This document shows, piece by piece, positions 55,022-64,000 of a DNA stretch of 64,000 bases. The position numbers were made by a program, and so were the translations under genes. Below the pieces are notes generated by a model. That model made no database searches, was not told where the DNA came from, and saw only the letters and a list, made by a program, of their open reading frames with translations. The stretch lies in the NCBI RefSeq assembly GCF_021130785.1, contig NW_025776229.1, positions 62,001 through 126,000 of the forward strand, written 5' to 3'. Each line of letters starts with the position of its first letter. The stretch's first letter is position 1. The DNA comes from Homalodisca vitripennis (lineage: Eukaryota > Arthropoda > Insecta > Hemiptera > Cicadellidae).

Positions 55022-56093
55022 TGCGTATTTTGTAATATTAATATATAAGTAACATTTCATATTCTTTCCATGTTTTTTTTTTATATTACAGTGCTGTAAA
55101 AAGTATTAAAAAGATCAGTGGAGTCCAATATTTTCTGAACCATTGTGAAGTAAAATGTTTTTTTTCGAATGATATGTAGTTATGTAGATTAACGATAACT
55201 TATGAGATTTTAAATAAGTAGAAATTCTGGCAAATTGATGAACGTTCGTTGTTAATTCGTTTCTATTTATACTTGTAACAGTAATTCAGCGATTCTGTAA
55301 AAGCAATGTACGAGTACAGTGGCACATTACTGTCGAACCATATTTACTCAAATATTGAAACATTTACATTGAATAGTGATCTTTAGTGAAATCTGTGTTG
55401 TATATCACGGTATTTTTATCACCTTCTAGCTCTTCACTGTAGCTGTACCTATAGCTGCAATTACACTGTTAAGCAGCTCCTGAATGCGCTTCTTGAGATA
55501 ACTATATAATTAAATTAAAATTTTAATGGTTCGAAGGTTTCTGGAATTCCTCGAGCATTTTTCCTATGGCAAATGTTCTTCTCAATGCATGTTTTACATA
55601 TGTAGTTGATAAACAATGAACAAATATATGAAATATTTTTAATCTTTAACAAACCACTATGTAAATATAAATTTGTTTTATGTTTATACTAGTATTATTA
55701 TACCATTTTAAACAAGTTTTTAAACTTGAAAACACAATTCTGTACCGATTGGGTAATGTGTTGTAGCATTTTACTGATGGCGGGAGGTATGTAACAAACT
55801 TTGTTAATATTAAACAAAGGCGACCCCGCCAGCAAAAATTCGTCACTTCTTGGATGAGTTTGTAAGTTGTTTTACCAAGTAATATCAGCTAGGACTCCTA
55901 ATTAAATTTTGATTAAAGCATTTTCTTTCCGTGGGCTGTAAGATAATGCACAATATTTGCTGAATATATAATATTTTAATCTATTACCTGAGCCGACCTT
56001 GATACTCACAGAGTGATACTATGGTTAGCAAATATGCTGAAACGTACACACCAAAAACATTTCATTGGAAACTCATTCATTAATAGATGAATG
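55022..56093. other. Gene-free stretch
   Basis: No supported gene. 55785-55815 repeats the GTATGTAACAAACTTTGTTAAT string seen near 44697. Confidence 0.5.
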
Positions 56094-56577
56094 GTATATA
56101 TAAATGAATGTTTGTGTGTATGTCATTTATAGAATTTGAAACTATGTGACCGATCATTATCAAAATGTGTATGTATATGTATTTTTTGTATATAGAAGGT
56201 TAATATGTTATGCCCATTGGTGCAACTCGCCATCAGGCAACGCCGCAAAATACAAAAGTTATCAAAGCACCTGCACATTATAAACTGCAATTACAAGAGA
56301 GCTACGTATATTCAATAGCCAAACATTATTTGAAGGCGCTAAGTTTTTATATTTGTCTTTAAAATAAATGTATGGTTGAACTTTAAGCTTGAGTGTTAGA
56401 CCACTTTAATGAACGTGTACAATGGCTATAAACATACACTTTTGACAGACTTTCTTGACTTCCTTGGCAACAAGGTAAACTCTAAATCAGCGTTGGAAAT
56501 ATAATTCACTTGAACCAGAAGTGCCCATATACGAACAAAACTTACGAAAAGCATGCGAAGCCGCGGGAAACAGCTAG
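56094..56577 (+). mobile_element. Helitron-like non-autonomous copy, about 484 bp
   Basis: Starts GGTATATATAAATGAATG and ends GCGAAGCCGCGGGAAACAGC-TAG|T. The inside shares CATTATAAACTGCAATTAC and AGCTTGAGTGTTAGACC with the copy at 56945-57443. No coding capacity. Confidence 0.6.
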
Positions 56578-56599
56578 TACTGTTATAAAAAATAATAGA

Positions 56600-56940
56600 C
56601 ATGCATGTTTAATAGACATACAGTAATCCACGACAGACATATTTCTGAATTATATTTATCATTATTAACACTTCATTAACGAAAGTTTAAGTTATAATAT
56701 ACAAGGTGTTAGTACGCCACACCACGTTCCGCGTACAGGCTTCGCTAGGGTTGTATGCAACATTTCAAGCCTATAGCTCTCTGCGTTCTCGAGATGTCCT
56801 GCGGCCAGACAGACAGACATATATCATACAGAAAAGAAATGTTTACATACAAAGAATTGTGCTTCAACGACGCTCAGCCAAATGCATGATTAGCCATGCA
56901 TAACCATATAATTCATTCTTGTATATGTAAAAATGAATTA
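56600..56940. other. Dispersed repeat piece between two Helitron-like copies
   Basis: 56710-56830 contains GTACGCCACACCACG and CAGACAGACAGACAT, the reverse of strings at 30730-30840. No gene. Confidence 0.5.
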
Positions 56941-56944
56941 TACA

Positions 56945-57443
56945 TCTATATATATACAAAAATTAATGTTTGTGTGTTTGTCCTTTATAGAATCGTAAAC
57001 TATTTGTCCGATCATTATGAAAATTTGTATGTATATTTAGTTTTCCACGGAGAAGGTTTATATATTATGCCCATTGATCTAACTCACCACCAGGCGACGC
57101 TGCAAAAGATACAAGTTTTAAAGCGCCTGCACGTAAAAAACTGCAATTACAAAACAATTACGTATACTAAATAGCCAAACACTATTTGAAGGCGCTAATT
57201 TATTATGTATATTTATCTTTAAACTCAATTTCTGATTGAACTTAAAGCTTGAGTGTTAGACCGCTTTGTAATAAAGTACATGTACGTTTACACTGGTTAT
57301 AAACATACACTTTTGAGAGATTTTCTTGATCGTGGCAACAAGGCAAACTCTACATCGGCGTTGGAAATATAATTCACTTGAACCAGTAGTGCTTACACGG
57401 GCAAAGGTTAAGAAAAGCATGCGAAGCCACTGGAAACAGCTAG
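56945..57443 (+). mobile_element. Helitron-like non-autonomous copy, 499 bp
   Basis: A|TCTATATATATACAAAAA at the start and CACTGGAAACAGCTAG|T at the end. It closely resembles the copy at 56094-56577 and, in its outer parts, those at 31-32.5 kb. Confidence 0.6.
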
Positions 57444-57449
57444 TACACA

Positions 57450-59489
57450 TTAAAAACTAATTGTCGAAAAGTCAAAAAGGTGTACCTGAACAGTTATTAA
57501 CATATATAGCAACCATGTAAGGCGTAAATAAGTATTTACAGATCAATACAAAATACTGTACAATGCTAAACCCAATCAACCACTTGTTTCAGAAAGCACG
57601 AGTTTAGAAGGATGTTTCATTCTGCAGATTGTTGGCAGAAGGAAACAAATACAATTTCTGGGTACTAATATATCTGGTTAAATACGGTTACAAAGACGTA
57701 CCAATTATTGAGAGCATAGTGACAGCACAGTCTAGATACAGTCGCGCAGCTCTGGTGCTAAAGTTGTCCGGTTGGCAACAATGAACGCAACATGGCGGTC
57801 AACAATCAGCCATATGTTACATTCTTTAAGTGTTGAATTATGTTTCGTGGGTAAATTTCTGCCACCGATGATAAATAACTCTATTATTGTAGGGCAATGA
57901 ACTTCACAAATAGAAAGAAATTTTATTAATCCCGAAAGATGCCCAAACAACTAACTAGAAAACTGATCATAAATATTTTTTTCTCATGACTAATCTCTTT
58001 AATTTGTACTCCACTCCATTGAAACCCTGAAAATGTTTAGTCCAATTTTTGAACTATTCTAATTAATAACTACTAGGGAGGTGTAGATGAGATGGTCAGG
58101 CACTACTAATGACATGATTTAACAACGCAACAAGCAGTTCCTTCCGCTAGGATCTGCAGCGGTCCTGCTCACAGACACGTGACTAAATCGTTGCCGATTC
58201 TTAGCCATGGACCAATTGTCGCTAAAAATGTTACTCTATGGAACAAAATAACCAGTGCAGCTTCTATTACATAGGCCAATAACGATTACTTAATTAATTA
58301 CCAATTTACGTTCCCAATTAACTCAACCCATGAACTGTGCATTTTAGATGGTATACATAACTTATAAACAAAATTCAGACCATAAAAATGCAAAATCCCC
58401 GCATTTTATCAACATATTAATCTATTATGCTTTTAAACATAAATATAAACGGTTTATCAATAAAAATGCTTCGTCAGTAAATCGTACGGTCAACATACAA
58501 CTCTCTCAAACAACTGGTTTGGTACAGTGAGAGGTAAATAAGATCTGAATAAAATACAGAAGGTGGGACAAGGTAAATATCTGCTGTATTTTATTATTGT
58601 ACAATTTAAATACTGAAATGACAAAAAAAGAATAAGGTGTAATCATAAAATAGAAACATAAACACGGGTTGAATTATTTAATCGCCTTCTTTTTTAATTC
58701 TATTACAAATTTAAACTATTTTCTCCATCAAACATCAAATTATTAAGGTTTTTGAAAAAAGTAAATAAATATAAGTTTTAAATTAAAAACAATCTTTGAA
58801 TGATGTTGCTATATGTAATAGTTATTGTCTTGTTTAATTGAAAGAAAAAATAGGATTATTAGAGCTTCTTTAGATAAGAAAACATATTCCCAGTAATCTA
58901 GTTCAATGATTATAATACAAAACGTTAAAAACTTCTCATATCAAATATTGCAGTCTATCCACATAGGAGTAAACATGTACAAACTCCTGACTTACATGTG
59001 GTTGCATATTGCTATCCATAAAGTCTAGGTAATGGAAAGGAACAAGGTGATATGGGATAAGAACATCAGTAGAGTGGCAAATGAGCAGCGATGGAATGTG
59101 CAGTTCTGCGGATAGAGTGCAAATTCCAAGCCAAAGCAACATTAGGGATCATTATAACCGTGCTCTACATGTCCCATAAGTCTAAAAAAACTATGAAATA
59201 TTGTGAAGTAGCAAGCAAGGAATGTTTTAAATAATCCGCAATTTATTTTTGTTGAAATAAGCAACTTACACCATGAAAAAGTTATAGATTACAGACTAAC
59301 AAAATCAGTTTTATAATTTGAAAAAAAAATAAGTGAAACTGAAGTCTGAAGTCGTGGCACGCTAACCCCAGTAGAGACACACAGAATCAGTAATGAAGCC
59401 CTGACTCAATGAATGTAAAGTAAAAAAAGCCTTACACTGTCTGCACCAGTCTTTATTGCAAATGGCCACACTTTAAGTAATTAGCCTTT
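57450..59489. other. Gene-free stretch
   Basis: No supported gene or recognised element; a few short frames only. Confidence 0.5.
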
Positions 59490-59649
59490 GATACTGGATC
59501 ATTGCTTTGCGTATCTTTACTCGAAATGTTCTAACTGATCGTATTTAGTGACCTTTATATTCCTAAGTTGATACTGGACCATTGCTTTGCGTATCTTTAC
59601 TCTAAATGTTCTAACTGATCGTACTTAGTGACCTTTATATTCCAAAAAA
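59490..59649. repeat. 80-bp direct duplication
   Basis: GATACTGGAYCATTGCTTTG begins at 59490 and again at 59570. The two 80-bp units differ at a few bases, and the second runs straight into the AT-rich satellite. Confidence 0.9.
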
Positions 59650-60625
59650 AGGAATATAAAGGGAATTTTTTTCCTTTATCGAAGTTTATATTGCAATGTT
59701 TAAATATGAGATAGAGTTCTTAAATTTTATTAAATAAATATAATTTCATTTATACAATTTAATCTAAATAATATAAATTGCTTAAAATAATTTTAAGATA
59801 TTAAAATGTACAATTAAATTAAAATAGTTATAACTTTTGTTAAACGATTATATTTAATAACTGTTTTAAACTGTCAATATGATATGTCCAAAAAAAAGGA
59901 ATATAAAGGGATTTTTTTCTTTTATCGAAGTTTATATTGCAATGTTTAAATATGAGATAGGAGTTCTTAAATTTTATTAAATAAATATAATTTCATTTAT
60001 ATAATTTAATCTAAATAATATAAATTGCTTAAAATAATTTTAAGATAATGAAATGTACAATTAAATTAAAATAGTTATAACTTTTGTTAAACGATTATAT
60101 TTAATAACTGTTTTAAACTGTCAATATGATATGTCCAAAAAAAAGGAATATAAAGGGATTTTTTTTCTTTTATTGAAGTTTATATTGCAATGTTTAAATA
60201 TGAGATAGGAGTTCTTAAATTTTATTAAATAAATATAATTTCATTTATATAATTTAATCTAAATAATATAAATTGCTTAAAATAATTTTAAGATAATAAA
60301 ATGTACAATTAAATTAAAATAGTTATAACTTTTGTTAAACGATTATATTTAATAACTGTTTTAAACTGTCAATATGATATGTCCCAAAAAAGGAATATAA
60401 AGGGATTTTTTTCCTTTATTGAAGTTTATATTGCAATGTTTAAATATGAGATAGGAGTTCTTAAATTTTATTAAATAAATATAATTTCATTTATATAATT
60501 TAATCTAAATAATATAAATTTGCTTAAAATAATTTTAAGATATTAAAATGTATAATTAATTAAAATAGTTATAACTATTGTTAAACGTTTATATTTAATA
60601 ACTGTTTTAAACTGTCAATATGATC
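59642..60625. repeat. AT-rich satellite, four copies of about 247 bp
   Basis: CCAAAAAAAGGAATATAAAG recurs at about 59642, 59888, 60135 and 60382. Units are over 95% alike by eye. Each unit starts with an inverted pair around AAAGG...CCTTT and holds TAAATATAATTTCATTTATA. No coding. Confidence 0.95.
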
Positions 60626-60629
60626 ATAC

Positions 60630-62290
60630 TAACATCACATACGCTATTGAAACAGTTGTATTATTTTGTCGGATAATTTCCGTAACTATGAATAATATTT
60701 TACCCCGTCAACTTTGCACAGCGTATAAATTCTTTCTAGTCTGACTTGACCACCAACATCCTCGCAGTACCATAATATGAAATATTTTATTAATATATTT
60801 TGAATGTTCTTGCTCTTTTGTTTAGAAGTCTTTTGCACATCTAACATTTTGGTTTGCTCATTACGTTAGCAATTAATTATTTAATTAAAAATCTCAGGGT
60901 ATCTTTAGAGACCTATTTCGTATTATGATGTAACGCACCATCCTCAGTTCAACGCTTTAATAAGTAATGTACTGCATGCTTAAGCTTACATAAGTACATA
61001 TATAGACAACCTGTCTTGGTGAAGGGATTGAATTGGAAAACATTTCAGGAGTGGCAGTGACAGAAGTTTACATTCCCATGGTTCTACGAAGAAGTGTATA
61101 AATATCTTCAGTGCTTCCTTAGATTATAAGGATATTTAAAAAATATAAAAAAGCCTATACTAGAGTTTGTCAAATGCTTGATCTTCACATCCCAAACATT
61201 CAATTAATAACAAAATAATAAAAACGACAAATTATGTTTTAGTTTGAATGTTTCACTGACTTAATTCGTACTGGTATGGCGGATATATTTATATAAATAA
61301 TTTCAGCTTTTGATATCCAACATCCCCATTGCTTATAAAGTAAGCTAATAAGTCATTTAGTATTATTTTATTTTTATCATATTAAAGTAATTTTGATTAA
61401 TAACTCAGTTTTTTATATTTTATTGAGTGTGTGCAGTAGAGCCTTTGCGTGAAAAATAGGTGTTTTTACTACTTTAATCTTGAATTTAAATTTAAATGGG
61501 TACGACTGTACGAAAGTAAATCTTGTCTTTTGAAAACTTACCAGTTATATTTCGTGGTTAATCTTCATTGAATTTAATTGAATCATAACAATCTTCTTGA
61601 CACTAAATTACTGTGTAAATTAAGTATATTGAATAAAATATATTAGTTAATTCATGAAATCCGAACAATTCACAAATAAAGCAGGCTTCACCAAAATAGT
61701 CCGATTACATCTGAGGTGGTGTTGCTATATCGCTGCTGCCCACCAGCTGTTTCCGCTATGGTGCGATATGGTCACATACTGTGAGCTGTATTTACATGTT
61801 GTCTGCAAAATATTTAAATGAAAACACACGTGTCTATATAATTGTCTGTAACCACTTTAATCTATGTTTATTGCAACAGGTTGAAACAGGTCAGTAGTTT
61901 TCCATTATGTAAAACTGGCAACAGTGCTGAGTACCGGGTGGAAATTCAGACGCACTATACGGTCCTTGATGCACGAGCCTCCATTGGACTATTTTCGTTC
62001 GGGTAGCTCTAGTAGGTGCCTTTAAAGCTTGATATCATTCTAAAATTAAATTAAAGATTTTTTTCTCGGAATATTTTATCGATAGTGGGCCTCAAAACCG
62101 CCATGTAATCAGAAATGAAATTTTCCGCCTCAGTTGATACTCAAAATAACTGGTACATGTAATTTCTATATCATATTCCTTTATAGTCTACTTGCGTTAA
62201 TATCCAACAATATCGTTCATTTCCGCACGGAACTTTGTCGATTAACTTGATTACTTTATAATATAGGACCGAATACCGGGTAAGCCAACT
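60630..62290. other. Gene-free stretch
   Basis: No supported gene. 62110-62180 is the repeat shared with 47870-47950. Confidence 0.5.
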
Positions 62291-62349
62291 GCGTTGCGGT
62301 TCACTGAGAGAAAGTGGCCCATAACCCCTGCACTACAAAGTACAGTAAA

Positions 62350-62570
62350 GATAAAGGTTGGGACACACATAACCGCACCGTGCCCGACACGTCAGTCGGC
62401 CGTGTGCTGGCCGTCATACGGTGAAAGAATTGCAGCGCAGTTTTCAACCAGCAAGTCCACACATGTCCGCACCGACACCAGACCGTCGTGGCCGCACCGT
62501 GCCCGCACCGTCACCGATATGTGGAGTTTGAATTTTGACGGGCACGGTGCGGTCTACGAGCGGTATCACA
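62350..62570. repeat. GC-rich palindromic unit, probably a MITE
   Basis: ACCGCACCGTGCCCG occurs at 62372-62386, a near copy at 62492-62505, and its inverse CGGGCACGGTGCGGT at 62539-62553. GTTGGGACACACATAACCGC at the left looks like a transposon end. The 106-codon frame here has Pro/Arg/Thr-rich sequence caused by the repeats and is not credible as a gene. Confidence 0.6.
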
Positions 62571-62599
62571 TGTTGTTTACTGTTGCGTTCTTCTTTTTA

Positions 62600-64000
62600 A
62601 AACTATTTAAGTAGTCTACACGTTCTATTTTATTGAATTATTTAGTATAGCCTACTAACTCTACATCTTGTGTTCGCGTACAAAATCATATTTATTGATA
62701 AAAGTATTACATTTTCTTACCTTAGAGTAAACTAGTCATATTTTCTTATTGTGCATATTCTCTTATTACAACAAATTTGAAAACCATGTTGTAAATTAGG
62801 TGATTTTAAACAACTAAATTCGAATTATGAAAAAGTCTATAAACATTTTTCATTAATTAAAAAATAACAAGCATGTAATTATTTGCTAAAAAATCTATTT
62901 TTCTTTGATGTATTGAAGTTACTTGATAAATTTATTCCGGTATTTTGTAAGGGTCATATTTAGAATGTTTCTATGACATTTTTATTTTTTTATTCTTTTC
63001 ACTTCAGTAAAGTAAAAATAAAAATATTGTATTTACAATAAGATTTTCAAGCAAGAAAACCCCATGTTAAAAATAAATAATAATAAATAATTTATTTCCC
63101 GGTAATAACAAACTGAATATTACAAATAAATACTGTATTGTTGCCAGTGCTTAATAATAAATAGTACTATGACGTAACGTATTTTCAATATCAGAAAATA
63201 ACAAATACAAAACAAATGTAACAACGTTTGTACAATTTTCTACTTACTTTATTTCTAATTTATGTACTTAGAATAATAAAATATAAAAAATTAGGTTACA
63301 TCCTTTTAGGTTTTTCTTTTTTGTTAACTAATAATTAGGCCAATAGATTTAGAAAATGAGGGAAATTTAGGTACCCCATAAGGCTGTGTTTGTGTTGGGG
63401 ATGCTATATACAAAAGGGTAAAAAATAAAAATAGCGGAAACTAGCAAGAATGAAATGATAAAAATGAGTTATTGTAGCTCATGTAGTAAATAATGTACTA
63501 TTACGTTTCAAAGATTAAATTTAGTATAACTATTGTGCTGTATTAAATAAAAAGGATTTATGCACGATTTACACTTAAAATATTAAGATTTAAACATGTA
63601 ACATTAAATATTATATTATAAATAATTATTTTATAATGCTCTAATGAGTCTATTTAAATATTATTATAACTTAGCAGACAAGACTAACCATACACTAATT
63701 TATTATCTTAAACATATACTCAATATCATTTTGTCCGATCAATCGTACTCTAATTTTTTTAGAAAATATATTTATGTTTCTACTATTTTTGACTAATTTT
63801 GGAAATAAATTATATGTCCTCGGAGCTATAAAAGAAAAAAAATTTTGTAAAATGTGTTTTTGTATGTTCTCCAGTATATATTTTACAAAATATTTACTAT
63901 GTTTTTACAAATTATTATAAACGAGCTTGCAACATGGCAAACTCTGGCATCACACTATAGCTCTTGGGTTTAATACAAAAAAACCAAATATACTGTTTAT
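62600..64000. other. Gene-free AT-rich stretch
   Basis: Nothing recognised to the end of the window. Confidence 0.5.

Noticed and set aside
62294..62614. 106-codon frame starting MRFTERKWPI
   Set aside because: Composition follows the repeated CCGCACCGTGCCCG units; no recognisable domain.

Overview
The window looks like nuclear DNA of an insect. It is very AT-rich, contains no dense bacterial-type gene block of its own, carries a 1.6-kb array of the arthropod telomere pentamer (TTAGG)n, and is packed with eukaryotic transposon families (Polinton, hAT, piggyBac, Merlin, Helitron-like, Penelope-like, non-LTR, TA-flanked MITEs, SINE-like units). A hemipteran or similar genome is my guess; the sequence alone does not prove it. 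I recognise no complete host gene. One short open exon candidate (54889-55020) is the only plausible host coding piece.

The main content is a 15.9-kb Polinton/Maverick (adintovirus-like) element at 6734-22649. It has 5'-AG...CT-3' ends, imperfect ~82-bp terminal inverted repeats and a 6-bp TATATA target duplication inside a (TA)n microsatellite. From left to right it carries: a plus-strand unknown gene; small unknown and zinc-ribbon genes; a double-jelly-roll major capsid gene; a tiny membrane peptide; a DUF5679-like zinc ribbon; a coiled-coil fibre-like gene; an adenain/Ulp1-type protease; a small basic/hydrophobic core-like protein; a minor-capsid-like gene with a C-terminal parvovirus-type phospholipase A2 domain; a 9-bp-type minisatellite rich in ACGT; a packaging ATPase; a penton-like gene; a strong GC-rich hairpin; a Bro-N regulator; two paralogous CxxC zinc genes; a retrovirus-type integrase with an N-terminal zinc ribbon; and a protein-primed family B DNA polymerase. 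Replication, integration, packaging, maturation and capsid functions are therefore all represented. Most genes start directly at a shared CTATATAAATG-like motif. Nearly every larger gene is broken by single-base frameshifts, several in homopolymer runs, while catalytic motifs are kept. That pattern fits either recent decay or uncorrected read errors.

Left of the element: half of a long inverted repeat pair (1-780, partner at 24738-26090), a ten-copy 138-bp satellite (905-2255), and a Penelope-like GIY-YIG remnant (4340-5036). Right of it: a SINE head with a stray satellite monomer, a MITE, the second inverted repeat arm, another SINE-like unit, the (TTAGG)n array with a ~690-bp higher-order duplication, and a non-LTR reverse transcriptase remnant next to it. 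Nested Helitron-like copies lie at 30.9-32.5 kb.

32.5-39.4 kb holds nothing I recognise. Then come a piggyBac remnant with operator-like palindromes (39444-41033), a long-TIR MITE (41627-42287), a Merlin remnant (46554-47603), a defective ZMYM1-type hAT (50567-54209), the exon candidate, two more Helitron-like copies (56.1-57.4 kb), an 80-bp duplication leading into a 247-bp satellite (59490-60625), and a GC-rich palindromic unit (62.37-62.55 kb).
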